A DNA stretch of 21,665 bases from DYEC01 sp034434695 (GCA_034434695.1 DAOTYY010000056.1:1-21665), one strand, 5' to 3'. Counted from the stretch's first letter, positions 1-7,177 are shown. Notes: generated from the sequence alone by a model not told the origin. A program made the numbers and translations.

Positions 1-2
1 AC

Positions 3-62
3 AAATCCTGGCAGGGCATGTGGGCTGCACTGCTCCTGGCTGGGTCCGGTGCTGCTTTCTAA
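3..62 (+). CDS. C-terminal end of an upstream membrane-type protein (partial)
   Basis: Only the last 19 codons before a TAA stop at 60-62 are visible. They read as a hydrophobic tail rich in Trp, Ala, Leu and Gly (KSWQGMWAALLLAGSGAAF), which looks like the end of a final membrane-spanning segment. The frame is supported by a terminator-like hairpin that begins about 10 nt after the stop. A second frame (frame 1) stays open to about position 219, but its translation is rich in Cys and Pro and looks non-coding. The family cannot be named from so short a piece. Confidence 0.4.
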   Translation, partial: KSWQGMWAALLLAGSGAAF

Positions 63-72
63 GCTGTTATTG

Positions 73-95
73 GGCAGGGGGACTTCCTGCCTTTT
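73..95 (+). terminator. Rho-independent terminator after the upstream gene
   Basis: GGCAGG at 73-78 pairs perfectly with CCTGCC at 86-91 around a 7-nt loop and is followed by TTTT at 92-95. The position just after the stop at 60-62 and before the next promoter at 152 fits an operon boundary. The T-run is short, so strength is uncertain. Confidence 0.5.
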
Positions 96-151
96 GCCTT
101 TTCCCGAAATTCACCCACCGCTGATGTTACAAACACTAAAAATTCCCCATC

Positions 152-179
152 TTGACATTATAACGCATTGCGTTATAAT
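152..179 (+). promoter_or_regulatory. Consensus sigma-70 promoter of the phasin-like gene
   Basis: TTGACA at 152-157 and TATAAT at 174-179 are separated by 16 bp. Both hexamers match the housekeeping consensus at all six positions. The start site would fall near 186, giving a leader of about 50 nt before the ATG at 237. The spacer and the -10 box lie inside a palindrome, so this strong promoter is probably repressed under some condition. Confidence 0.8.
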
Positions 180-199
180 GTCTGTAACGCAATGCGTTA
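157..199. promoter_or_regulatory. Two tandem palindromic operators (TAACGCA-N-TGCGTTA)
   Basis: Site 1 (157-179) is a perfect palindrome with 11-bp arms (left arm ATTATAACGCA) and one central base at 168. Site 2 (185-199) is a perfect palindrome with 7-bp arms (TAACGCA / TGCGTTA) and a central base at 192. The two centres are 24 bp apart. Site 1 covers the promoter spacer and -10 box, and site 2 covers the expected start site. The layout fits two dimers of a TetR- or MarR-type repressor bound side by side. The regulator is not in this window, and its identity is unknown. Confidence 0.75.
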
Positions 200-236
200 T
201 ATCATTTTATGAAATTGAATGAACGCGGAGGTTGAA

Positions 237-596
237 ATGATAGACGAAAGCAAGGACTACGAGAAGGAAAAGCAGAAAGAAACACGGTCTCCACTATACG
301 AGGTTTCACGAAAGATCTTGCTGGCTGCTGTAGGTGCAGCAGTAATTGCGCAAGATGAAGTCGAGAATTTTGTTAATCGCTTGGTAGAGCATGGCGAAAT
401 GGCGGAGAAGGAAGCTCGCAAACTGGCGCAGGAGGTTCTAGAACGTCGTGAAAAGCTGGAACGGGAACGCCGGGCGGAACGGGAGCGGCGCGCTGGTGGT
501 GTGACCAAAGCTGATATAGAAGCCTTGAATGCTAAAATTGCTGAGCTGAACAAAAAGATCGAAGCTCTAAAGAAAGAGCGTTCTGTTCAGGAATAA
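237..596 (+). CDS. Phasin-like coiled-coil protein (PhaF/COG3937-type)
   Basis: This 119-residue protein resembles the small phasin-family proteins that coat polyhydroxyalkanoate granules or regulate their formation. A charged N-terminus leads into a helical segment around VSRKILLAAVGAAVIAQDEV, the typical phasin pattern. A long, highly charged helix with Arg/Glu repeats follows (roughly residues 55-87), and a terminal heptad-like coiled coil (residues 92-115, with LNAKIAELNKKIEAL). The start at 237 is preferred over an ATG at 219 because GGAGG at 227-231 sits 5 nt before it. In many lineages without PHA synthase these proteins have no proven role, so granule binding is an inference. No PHA synthase gene is in the window. 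Confidence 0.65.
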   Translation: MIDESKDYEKEKQKETRSPLYEVSRKILLAAVGAAVIAQDEVENFVNRLVEHGEMAEKEARKLAQEVLERREKLERERRAERERRAGGVTKADIEALNAKIAELNKKIEALKKERSVQE

Positions 597-756
597 GTTT
601 CATTCGGAGATATGTGCGTCTTAGCGGGTAAGTCTCCCCAAGCAGTTGTTGTGCGGTTATTTGCGAAATTGTCTTGGTTTTTTTGCATGACAAGGTAAAC
701 ATTCGTGTTTATGGACAGGAAAAGTTAAAAGTTACTGAAAAAATTCTATTAAATGG
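597..756. other. Non-coding stretch between the phasin-like gene and the rplU promoter
   Basis: No convincing gene lies here. GGAGA at 606-610 can pair with TCTCC at 633-637, with CTTA/TAAG at 620-623 and 629-632 stacking inside and a 9-nt bulge on the 5' side. A run of seven T lies at 678-684, flanked by TTGTC at 669-673 and GACAA at 689-693, but no GC-rich stem abuts the T-run. A clear terminator for the phasin-like gene was not found. Confidence 0.35.
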
Positions 757-785
757 TTGACAGACAAAGAAGCCACCTGTATAAT
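757..785 (+). promoter_or_regulatory. Consensus promoter of the rplU-rpmA-rpmE unit
   Basis: TTGACA at 757-762 and TATAAT at 780-785 match the sigma-70 consensus fully and have the ideal 17-bp spacer. This is expected for a ribosomal protein operon. The predicted start site is near 792, which leaves a leader of about 114 nt before rplU. Confidence 0.85.
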
Positions 786-791
786 TCGTCT

Positions 792-905
792 TGCTTTGCC
801 CCGGCGAGAACGCTGGGGTGAACGTATGTATTCCCAACTTCCCCATTGTCAGGCGTTGTAAAGATTGCGCGGGGCAAATGGTGAAGTGAAGATTGGAGAA
901 AAGGA
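792..905 (+). promoter_or_regulatory. Structured rplU (L21) leader with two competing stems
   Basis: Stem A pairs 799-806 (CCCCGGCG) with 811-818 (CGCTGGGG): eight pairs, one of them G-U, around an AGAA loop. Stem B pairs 795-803 (TTTGCCCCG) with 870-878 (CGGGGCAAA): nine perfect pairs enclosing 66 nt. The two stems share 799-803 and cannot form together. GGGG at 815-818 and AACGC at 809-813 also have possible partners at 841-844 and 853-857. The Shine-Dalgarno GGAG at 895-898 lies just past stem B. Autoregulatory L21 leaders are known in Firmicutes. That this leader is autoregulatory is inference. Confidence 0.55.
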
Positions 906-1223
906 ATGAGATTTGCAATTATTGAAAGTGGCGGCAAACAATATCGAGCCGTCGAAGGCGCGAGCCTTGAAGTGGACCGGCTGCCTGTAGAAGCCGGGCA
1001 GGAAGTTACGTTAGACCGCGTACTCTTGCTTGTTGATGAGGAGAAGGTGTCAGTTGGCATGCCCATTGTCAAGGGTGCCAGAGTAAAAGCCACGGTGGTT
1101 GACCATGTCAAGGGCCCTAAAATTGTAGTGTTTCGTTATCGTCCCAAGAAGCGCTATCGTGTAAAAACGGGTCATCGTCAGCAGTACACCCAATTGAAAG
1201 TTCATTCGATTGAAATGGAGTAA
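906..1223 (+). CDS. rplU: 50S ribosomal protein L21
   Basis: This 105-residue protein is the usual length for bacterial L21, which binds 23S rRNA in the large subunit. The start reads MRFAIIESGGKQYR, close to the family pattern Y-A-I-I-x-x-G-G-K-Q-Y. The conserved C-terminal segment contains FRYRPKKRYRVKTGHRQQYT (family: KxRRRKxxxRRQGHRQxYT), where the rRNA contacts lie. GGAG at 895-898 is 7 nt upstream of the ATG. rpmA follows after 5 nt, the near-universal rplU-rpmA order. Expression is driven by the consensus promoter at 757-785 through a structured leader. Nothing is missing from the protein. Confidence 0.97.
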   Translation: MRFAIIESGGKQYRAVEGASLEVDRLPVEAGQEVTLDRVLLLVDEEKVSVGMPIVKGARVKATVVDHVKGPKIVVFRYRPKKRYRVKTGHRQQYTQLKVHSIEME

Positions 1224-1228
1224 GACCT

Positions 1229-1495
1229 ATGGCACACAAAAAAGGTGGTGGTTCCAGCCGAAATGGACGTGATAGCAACGCACAGCGCTTGGGTGTGAAA
1301 TGTTATGCCGGGCAATTTGTTCTTTCAGGCAATATCCTGGTGCGTCAGCGTGGTACCCGCATTAAACCCGGTTTGAACGTCGGCGTAGGCAAAGATGATA
1401 CCCTATTCGCAACTGTGGATGGCGTGGTTGTGTATGAACCCCTTCCGGGTGGACGCAAACGTGTCAGCGTGATGCCGCAGGAGCAGACAGCATAA
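1229..1495 (+). CDS. rpmA: 50S ribosomal protein L27
   Basis: This 88-residue protein is full-length L27. Its flexible N-terminal tail reaches the peptidyl transferase centre. The start MAHKKGGGSSRNGRDS is the classic mature N-terminus, so there is no Firmicute-type cleavable extension. RLGVKCYAGQ and GNILVRQRGT follow, and then the beta-barrel core with a VYEPLPGGRKRVSV ending. GGAG at 1217-1220, inside the end of rplU, is 8 nt from the ATG, so the two genes are probably translationally coupled. The rpmE gene starts 66 nt downstream after a hairpin. Confidence 0.97.
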   Translation: MAHKKGGGSSRNGRDSNAQRLGVKCYAGQFVLSGNILVRQRGTRIKPGLNVGVGKDDTLFATVDGVVVYEPLPGGRKRVSVMPQEQTA

Positions 1496-1503
1496 TATAA
1501 ACT

Positions 1504-1536
1504 TGCAGTGCCAGTCTCATGAGACCACTGGATGCA
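1504..1536 (+). promoter_or_regulatory. Hairpin between rpmA and rpmE
   Basis: CCAGT at 1511-1515 pairs with ACTGG at 1527-1531, and a perfect 12-bp palindrome with arms GTCTCA / TGAGAC lies at 1514-1525. Flanking TGCA sequences at both ends can extend the stem. No T-run follows, so it is not a terminator. It may be an mRNA processing or stability element that sets the L31 level relative to L21 and L27. Confidence 0.4.
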
Positions 1537-1561
1537 GGAAAAATGAAAGGGTAGTTTCATT

Positions 1562-2038
1562 ATGAAAAAGGATATTCATCCGACATTTTATCCCGATGCA
1601 CAGGTCATTTGCGCTTGCGGCAATACCTGGACAACCGGGTCAACCAAAAAAGTGATTCATACTGAGGTATGCTCAAAATGCCACCCGTTCTTTACTGGTC
1701 AGCAACAACGCTTGATTGATATTGAGGGTCAGGTGGACCGCTTTTATCGCCGTTTGCAGGCTCGGCAAGAGTACATTGAAGAGCAGAAAGCGCGTGAAGC
1801 AGCCCGCACTTCCCCGGAGCGTCCAATTGCTGAACTGGAACTAGGCAATCGCCCGACGGAAGCGTTGGCAAAAGCCGGCATTACAAAAGTTGGGCAAGCA
1901 CTTGAAAAACTGGCTCAAGGTGAACAGGCTCTTTTGGAAATTGAGGGCTTTGGACGCAAATCATTAATTGACTTGAAAAAGAAACTGCGCCAGCTTGGCT
2001 ATGAGTTGCCGGCGGCAGCTTCAGAAGTTTCTGTGTAA
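1562..2038 (+). CDS. rpmE: Ribosomal protein L31 fused to an RNA polymerase alpha-CTD-like domain
   Basis: At 158 residues this is about twice the usual L31 length. Residues 1-66 are a normal zinc-type L31: MKKDIHPTFY, a C17-x-C19 and C37-x2-C40 zinc site, and the CSKCHPFFTGQQQ and VDRF hallmarks. A charged helical linker follows (about 67-87). Residues 88-150 then match the C-terminal domain of RNA polymerase alpha. PIAELELGNRPTEAL aligns with the helix carrying E. coli Arg265 (here R97), and GFGRKSLIDLKKKL aligns with the Gly296-Lys298-Ser299 DNA-contact loop (here G131, K133, S134). The residue at the Asn268 position is Glu (E100). The frame is continuous with no sign of a frameshift. Function of the extra domain is unknown. 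Binding to DNA, RNA or RNA polymerase partners is inference. Confidence 0.9.
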   Translation: MKKDIHPTFYPDAQVICACGNTWTTGSTKKVIHTEVCSKCHPFFTGQQQRLIDIEGQVDRFYRRLQARQEYIEEQKAREAARTSPERPIAELELGNRPTEALAKAGITKVGQALEKLAQGEQALLEIEGFGRKSLIDLKKKLRQLGYELPAAASEVSV

Positions 2039-2064
2039 GACGTTTCTCCAGTCGCTCACAATTA

Positions 2065-2098
2065 CCTCTCCTTTCCACTAGAGAAAGGAGAGGTTTTT
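2065..2098 (+). terminator. Strong terminator of the rplU-rpmA-rpmE unit
   Basis: An 11-bp perfect stem (2065-2075 CCTCTCCTTTC with 2083-2093) around a 7-nt loop is followed by TTTTT at 2094-2098. It closes the ribosomal protein unit 26 nt after the L31 stop. Confidence 0.9.
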
Positions 2099-2148
2099 AT
2101 AAAAAGTTGGGGTAAAATCAGCACATATCCCACTTCTTGGAGTGTGTC

Positions 2149-2721
2149 ATGAAACATCATAGCGGCTCAATAGAGGTGATTTGTGGCTCAATGTTCTGTG
2201 GAAAAACAGAGGAGTTAATTCGCCGATTGAGAAGAGCACAGATTGCCCGTCAAAAAGTTCAGGTATTTAAACCAGCCATTGACCGCCGTTATGATGACTT
2301 AAGGGTCACTTCTCATGCGGGGATGGCATTCGATGCCATTCCTGTTGAAAAAGCGGCAGATATTCTCAATTACCTGGAAGCAGATACCACAGTGGTTGGT
2401 ATAGATGAGGCACAATTTATTGATCCCCAGATTGTTGAGGTTGTTGAAACACTGGCTAGCCGTGGGGTACGCGTTATTCTGGCAGGATTGGATATGGATT
2501 TTCGCGGAGAACCTTTTGGTAGTATGCCCATTCTGATGGCAAGGGCAGAACGTGTAGATAAATTGCAGGCGATTTGTATGGTGTGCGGCGAACCTGCCAG
2601 TCGAACACAACGGTTGGTTAATGGCAAACCGGCACGCTATGATGACCCGGTGGTTATTGTTGGCGCAGCAGAAATGTATGAGGCTCGCTGCCGAAGCCAT
2701 CATCAAGTGCCACGCGAATAA
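2149..2721 (+). CDS. tdk: Thymidine kinase
   Basis: This 190-residue type II (TK1-like) thymidine kinase phosphorylates thymidine with ATP for dTTP salvage. The P-loop GSMFCGKT is at residues 13-20, the catalytic Glu is E87 in IDEAQF (85-90), and the structural zinc ligands are C143, C146, C181 and H184 in the lasso domain. GYG-type substrate-loop residues appear as VGAAEMYEARCR near the end. The ATG at 2149 is chosen over an in-frame TTG at 2137 because GGAG at 2139-2142 ends 6 nt before it and would lie inside the coding region otherwise. It is the first gene of a group with hpt, a CCA-type enzyme and a hydrolase. TAAAAT at 2113-2118 could be its -10 box, but no good -35 is visible. Confidence 0.95.
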   Translation: MKHHSGSIEVICGSMFCGKTEELIRRLRRAQIARQKVQVFKPAIDRRYDDLRVTSHAGMAFDAIPVEKAADILNYLEADTTVVGIDEAQFIDPQIVEVVETLASRGVRVILAGLDMDFRGEPFGSMPILMARAERVDKLQAICMVCGEPASRTQRLVNGKPARYDDPVVIVGAAEMYEARCRSHHQVPRE

Positions 2722-2751
2722 TCGGTTGTTCAAAAATTGGAGGAACTTTTG

Positions 2752-3315
2752 ATGCAACCTTATGAAAAATATCTCAAAGAAATTCTGATTCCTGAAGAGA
2801 CCCTACAACAACGTATTGCTGAACTGGGCGCTGAAATCAGCCGCGATTATGCGGGGCAGACGCTGTTGCTGGTTTGTATCTTGCGCGGTGGGGTGATGTT
2901 TTTGACTGATCTAATGCGACATATTACCGTTCCCCATTCAATCGAGTTTATGGCAGTCTCGTCGTATGGGGTTGGTCGGCGAGAATCCAATGGACAGGCG
3001 CGCATTACGCTGGATTTGAATACAAATATCATGGATCAGCACGTCTTGCTGGTGGAGGATATTATTGATAGCGGTCACACACTTGCCTCTGTGCTGGAAT
3101 TGCTCTCTACTCGCAAGCCAAAAAGTTTATCGGTTTGTACCCTTCTGGACAAAGCGTCTCGGCGAGAAGTGCAGGTTCCAATCCGTTACTGTGGTTTTGT
3201 GATCCCGGACAAATTTGTTTTTGGCTATGGATTGGACCTGGATGAATATTATCGTAACCTGCCCTTTATTGGCGTAGTGGATTTAGAAAAATATCAGGGG
3301 AATCCACTTGGGTAA
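2752..3315 (+). CDS. hpt: Hypoxanthine (guanine) phosphoribosyltransferase
   Basis: This 187-residue purine salvage enzyme transfers ribose-5-phosphate from PRPP to hypoxanthine or guanine. The PRPP-binding signature VEDIIDSGHT spans 101-110 with catalytic Asp106. The flexible SSYG loop is at 70-73, the ILRGG cis-peptide loop near 43-47, and the purine-binding DKFVFGYGLDLDEYYRNLP motif near 153-171. The ATG at 2752 is used rather than TTG 2737, because GGAGGA at 2739-2744 lies 7 nt before it. In many bacteria hpt sits with tilS and ftsH. Here it sits between tdk and a CCA-type enzyme, so the link to tRNA maturation is kept in another form. Confidence 0.95.
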   Translation: MQPYEKYLKEILIPEETLQQRIAELGAEISRDYAGQTLLLVCILRGGVMFLTDLMRHITVPHSIEFMAVSSYGVGRRESNGQARITLDLNTNIMDQHVLLVEDIIDSGHTLASVLELLSTRKPKSLSVCTLLDKASRREVQVPIRYCGFVIPDKFVFGYGLDLDEYYRNLPFIGVVDLEKYQGNPLG

Positions 3316-3320
3316 CTGGG

Positions 3321-4823
3321 ATGAATGCCTTGCCTGCATTGGTTGACCCTGGGCTTTTTGAGCTGTTATGTAATCATCTCAAACGGGGTGAGCAGCTTTA
3401 CATGGTGGGGGGAGGAGTACGCGATTGGCTTCTGAGACAAACCAGTCATGATTTAGATTTTGTTACAAATGGCGATGTTCGTTCGCTGGCACGCAATGTT
3501 GCAAATGAGCTTAACGGACATTTCTACATGTTGGATGATGATCGTAATACTGCACGCGTCATTTACTATCCTGGTCACCAAAACAGATTGATCCTGGATT
3601 TTGCTATGATGCGTGGCAATAATCTTGAAGATGACTTGAGCGCGAGGGATTTCACCATTAATGCAATGGCTCTCGATATTCGTGACCCTCAAAAGCTGAT
3701 TGACCCGCTGGGAGGAGCACAGCACTTGAAAGATAAGGTGTTGTGCCCTTGTTCCCCCCAGTCCTTCCAGGATGACCCCATTCGGGTTATGCGAGCGGTG
3801 CGTTTTGCCACGCAATTGAAACTCAAGGTGGCTAAAGAAACCCTATCGCTGATGCAAGAAGCTGCGGCTTTGCTTCCACAGGTTTCAGCGGAACGCCAGC
3901 GAGATGAGCTGTTTCGTATTCTCGAGGGCAACAGGGTTTCTACAGCGGTCCGCTTGTTGGATAAGGTGAGTGCTCTAAATAAAGTGTTACCCGAGCTGAC
4001 AGCGCTCAAACGGATAGTTCAGCCGCCACCTCATACGCTGGATGTCTGGGAACATACGCTGGCAGTTGTTCAAGCATTGGAAAACCTGTTTGATGTTCTG
4101 GTGGGGGAATATCAAGAAGAAGCCAGTAACCTTACGATGGGTACAGCGGTACTGCGTCTGGGGCGCTTTCGTCGTAAACTAGCAGAACATTTTGCACAAC
4201 GCATGGTACCAGAACGCAATCGGCGAGGATTGCTTCATTTTGCTGCCTTATATCACGATGTTGGTAAGCCAGCAGCGGTGAGTGATAACAATAATGGGCG
4301 GCGACATTTCTACCGGCATGAACGCTACAGTCAAAACACGATTATTGAACGCGGTAAAGCGCTGGCGTTGAGTGCTCAGGAATGGGAGTATCTAGCTCTG
4401 GTTACATATAAGCATATGTATATTCACCACTTGGCAGAAAATGGGAGCCCGCCTACTCGCCGAGCGATCTTTCGCTATTTTCGTGCTACAGGCGAGGCAG
4501 GGGTGGATATATGTCTCTTATCGCTTGCCGATCTTTTGGGTACTTATCAAGCCACATTGTCGCAAGATACCTGGTTGACCGAACTGGATATTTGTCGTAC
4601 CTTGTTTGAGTCCTGGTGGGAGAAAAAGGAGGAGATTATTGTTCCAGCTCGGCTACTGAATGGTGAAGAGTTGATGGAGGCGCTTTCCTTACAACCGGGA
4701 CCACTGGTTGGAAGACTATTGAAAGAAATTCAGGAAGCGCAGGCTGCCGGTGAAATTTTTGATCGTCAGCAGGCTTTAGAGTTTGCCAGAAAACGCTTGG
4801 TGGATTACAATGAAAGAACTTAA
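3321..4823 (+). CDS. CCA-adding enzyme / poly(A) polymerase family tRNA nucleotidyltransferase with HD domain
   Basis: This 500-residue protein belongs to the class II nucleotidyltransferases that build or repair the tRNA 3' CCA end or add A tails. The head domain has YMVGGGVRDWLL (GG and RD at 30-35), the metal-binding DLD at 44-46, and RDFTINAMA at 109-117. The neck has RVMRAVRFATQL (155-166). An HD domain follows with H245, H312-D313 (YHDVGKP) and a third His at 333. Residues about 260-300 form an extra Arg-rich insertion within the HD region. It starts 5 nt after the hpt stop with only a weak Shine-Dalgarno, so coupled translation is likely. The family's CCA, A-only and CC-only members cannot be told apart by eye, so no gene symbol is given. 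Confidence 0.88.
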   Translation: MNALPALVDPGLFELLCNHLKRGEQLYMVGGGVRDWLLRQTSHDLDFVTNGDVRSLARNVANELNGHFYMLDDDRNTARVIYYPGHQNRLILDFAMMRGNNLEDDLSARDFTINAMALDIRDPQKLIDPLGGAQHLKDKVLCPCSPQSFQDDPIRVMRAVRFATQLKLKVAKETLSLMQEAAALLPQVSAERQRDELFRILEGNRVSTAVRLLDKVSALNKVLPELTALKRIVQPPPHTLDVWEHTLAVVQALENLFDVLVGEYQEEASNLTMGTAVLRLGRFRRKLAEHFAQRMVPERNRRGLLHFAALYHDVGKPAAVSDNNNGRRHFYRHERYSQNTIIERGKALALSAQEWEYLALVTYKHMYIHHLAENGSPPTRRAIFRYFRATGEAGVDICLLSLADLLGTYQATLSQDTWLTELDICRTLFESWWEKKEEIIVPARLLNGEELMEALSLQPGPLVGRLLKEIQEAQAAGEIFDRQQALEFARKRLVDYNERT

Positions 4824-5589
4824 GAAAATGGATGAAAAGGTGCAATTGTATTTTGAAGAGTATGGTAAGGGAACGCCTGTAGTGTTTGTTCACGGGTTTC
4901 CACTTGACCATACAATCTGGTATCCCCTTTTACCGTTCCTGCAGGGAAAAGCCCGTTTGATTTTGCCTGATTTGCGCGGACATGGCAAATCCCCGGCGAC
5001 CAAAGGGGGGTATGACATGGGCGCGCTGGCGGATGATATTAAAGACATGCTGGATGGGTTGAATATCAGACAGGCTGTTTTGGTGGGGCATTCAATGGGT
5101 GGTTATGTCAGTCTGGCATTCGCCCGGTGCTATCCAGAGCGGTTATTGGGGCTGGCATTGGTTGCCAGTCATGCAGCCGCTGATACACCTGAGCGGCGTC
5201 AGGGTCGTTTACAAACTGCTGGCGAAGTTGAACGGCGCGGTGTAAAATCGCTTGCCAGAACCATGCCTGAAAAGCTAACCGCTCATCCCGAGTTGATAGA
5301 GCCTTTGCGTCGGCTTATTTTACAGGCAAATCCTGCAGGTGTGGCAGGTGCCTTGAGAGGAATGGCGGATAGAGAGGATATGACCAGACGCCTGTCAGAA
5401 ATCAATGTTCCGGCGGTGATTATTGCGGGAGCACAGGATAGCCTTATACCTTTGGAAAAATCCAAAGAGATGGAACGGTTGTTGCCGCGTGGCTGGCTGG
5501 TTGAAGTCCCAGGTGCAGGACATTTACCCATGATGGAAGCGCCTGAAATGGTCGCTGAAGCGCTTCAACGGTTGTTCGAGAAAATCTGA
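4810..5589 (+). CDS. Alpha/beta-fold hydrolase
   Basis: This 259-residue single-domain protein has the full catalytic triad of the alpha/beta hydrolase fold: nucleophile S95 in GHSMG (93-97), D210 in AGAQD, and H228 in GAGHLP. The oxyanion-hole HGF is at 28-30. LPDLRGHGKS (52-61) is typical of the esterase, haloperoxidase and MhpC/MenH-like branch. No signal peptide is present, so it is probably cytoplasmic. The substrate cannot be deduced. The start codon is uncertain: 4810 overlaps the preceding gene by 14 nt with GGTGG about 6 nt upstream, and an ATG at 4828 is also possible. It is the last gene of the tdk-hpt group and faces the minus-strand pair convergently. Confidence 0.85.
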   Translation: MKELKKMDEKVQLYFEEYGKGTPVVFVHGFPLDHTIWYPLLPFLQGKARLILPDLRGHGKSPATKGGYDMGALADDIKDMLDGLNIRQAVLVGHSMGGYVSLAFARCYPERLLGLALVASHAAADTPERRQGRLQTAGEVERRGVKSLARTMPEKLTAHPELIEPLRRLILQANPAGVAGALRGMADREDMTRRLSEINVPAVIIAGAQDSLIPLEKSKEMERLLPRGWLVEVPGAGHLPMMEAPEMVAEALQRLFEKI

Positions 5590-5617
5590 CGGGGTTTGCA
5601 TTCAATCGCTGGAACCG

Positions 5618-7177
5618 TTATCCCTTGCTCTCTTTGGTAACCGGGCATACAGCAATATATTCCTGAATCAGGCAATCCGATAAGCCTTCTTCAATCAAAA
5701 GGGACGATAACTCGCTTAGCGACTCCTCTGAACTTGCCAGCAAGATCAATGTGTTCTGTTCGTTGCTGGGACTAAAAAGTATCAGACCAATGCCGTCCAG
5801 CGAGAACCTGCCCACTCCCGGTATCGTAACTGTTTCATCTGTGCCTGTTTTATTTCTATGAGTATTCGCTTCTTTCGTCACCTCAATAGAAGCAGAATCA
5901 TACTGGGTTTCACTTGTTGCAGTTGGTGTCGGTGCGAGATTTAAAGTTTCTGAGGTTGGAGATGGGGTGACGGTTAAGGTCATCGTTTCGCTGTTCAAAT
6001 CTTGAGTCTCTTCTCCTGCTATTGAAAACTCCAGATCGAATGCATCTAAAAAGGATTGGAGTTCTTTGGTCTGTGATTGTTGATAGGTACTCGTAATCAG
6101 CAGGTCATAACCCTCAATTGGTTTGTCGCTTAACTGGAGTGAGAGGTTTAAGGTGTTTAGAAATCGTTGATTGGTGTTAACCATTCCCAACATGTCCTGA
6201 TCCAATGTAAGGTCTTTGGGCAACAACAATACCACGGGATGGGTAAATAGATAGGGAAAATCACGCAGGTTGCGCTGTCGTTTTTCGCCGCTTAACCATC
6301 GAGCCAGATTTTGTACCAGCAGTTGATTATCAGCCACTTGCACATAAGGGCGTGTCATAAAAGTCATGTCACCAAGAGCAACTACTTGCCCATCCATAGC
6401 GCGGGCAGCAACCACCCAACTGCCACCTGTATCCGTTAGTGAGGAATATGTGGTTTCTGGCACGGCGATTAATGCTTTTGCTTCGGTGCGGATAGAGTGC
6501 GCACTATAGAATATCACCTGCTCCAGATTTTTCATGAGTATATCCTGGGCAAAATCCGTCAGGATAATGTTCCGGAAATTCGCCTCATTTTTGAACATGT
6601 CATATAAATAGTCTTCGGCAAAAGCAATCTGATACGCTTCCAAAAGTGTGTTTGCAATGTTGACGCTTTGCAGTTTTTCAGCAGTATCACCGAACACATA
6701 ACCGTAATAGCTCATATCTCGTGTCGGGTCGGTAATTACCAGTAACCGACCGCCGCGCGCAACAAACTTATTGATGGCATCACTCTCTTCTATCGAAAAG
6801 GGTGAAGTAGGCGCAATGACCACGTAAGCATCCGCATCTTTTAGCATCCGGATAAGCACATCCGGATCATCGTTAAATCGTAGCTCTGCTCTTAAGTCTG
6901 TCATAGCCCGTGTGAAAGGTTCTATCTCAGATACCGAAAACATATTATCGTGAGCAATATCCAGTAACACGACTGGGGGGCTTGAATTCCCCCTGTCTGC
7001 TGCTATTTCTGAAACAACCGGTGTAGATAGAGGAAAGGTTTGAAGTTCAATCTGTGAATAATTTGGTGTAGCTATGGGTTCGCTTCTAGTGTAACTGCCC
7101 TGATAAAACCAGAGAGTGCGAATCAAAACAGGCAGGATCAGGCATATGAGTGCAGTAATTGTCCGGTTGGTTTTCAT
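5618..7177 (-). CDS. Exported membrane-anchored protein with a DUF4350-like domain
   Basis: This 519-residue protein has an N-terminal membrane anchor (about residues 8-25, LICLILPVLIRTLWF). Residues 68-286 resemble DUF4350, a glutamine-amidotransferase-like fold without its catalytic residues: VVLLDIAHDN at the start, GGRLLVITDP near 142-151, and VVALGDMTFMTRP...DNQLLVQNLARWLSG near the end. A second alpha/beta-looking region (about 290-390) comes next, then a Ser/Thr/Pro-rich linker (about 392-450) and a small C-terminal domain. The body is expected outside the membrane. The start codon overlaps the sppA stop by 4 nt (ATGA), with GAGAGG upstream, so the two are translationally coupled. DUF4350 proteins often sit beside MoxR and DUF58 genes. 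Here the partner is an S49 protease. The function is unknown. Confidence 0.65.
   Translation of the reverse strand: MKTNRTITALICLILPVLIRTLWFYQGSYTRSEPIATPNYSQIELQTFPLSTPVVSEIAADRGNSSPPVVLLDIAHDNMFSVSEIEPFTRAMTDLRAELRFNDDPDVLIRMLKDADAYVVIAPTSPFSIEESDAINKFVARGGRLLVITDPTRDMSYYGYVFGDTAEKLQSVNIANTLLEAYQIAFAEDYLYDMFKNEANFRNIILTDFAQDILMKNLEQVIFYSAHSIRTEAKALIAVPETTYSSLTDTGGSWVVAARAMDGQVVALGDMTFMTRPYVQVADNQLLVQNLARWLSGEKRQRNLRDFPYLFTHPVVLLLPKDLTLDQDMLGMVNTNQRFLNTLNLSLQLSDKPIEGYDLLITSTYQQSQTKELQSFLDAFDLEFSIAGEETQDLNSETMTLTVTPSPTSETLNLAPTPTATSETQYDSASIEVTKEANTHRNKTGTDETVTIPGVGRFSLDGIGLILFSPSNEQNTLILLASSEESLSELSSLLIEEGLSDCLIQEYIAVCPVTKESKG

Noticed and set aside
1..219. Frame 1 reading frame open from the window start to about 219
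   Set aside because: Its translation is rich in Cys, Pro and Trp without family features and runs through a terminator hairpin and a consensus promoter. Frame 3 gives a plausible membrane-protein tail instead.
5590..5617. Search for a bidirectional terminator between the hydrolase and DUF4350-like genes
   Set aside because: Only 28 nt separate the convergent stops, and no GC-rich stem with a T-run could be found on either strand.
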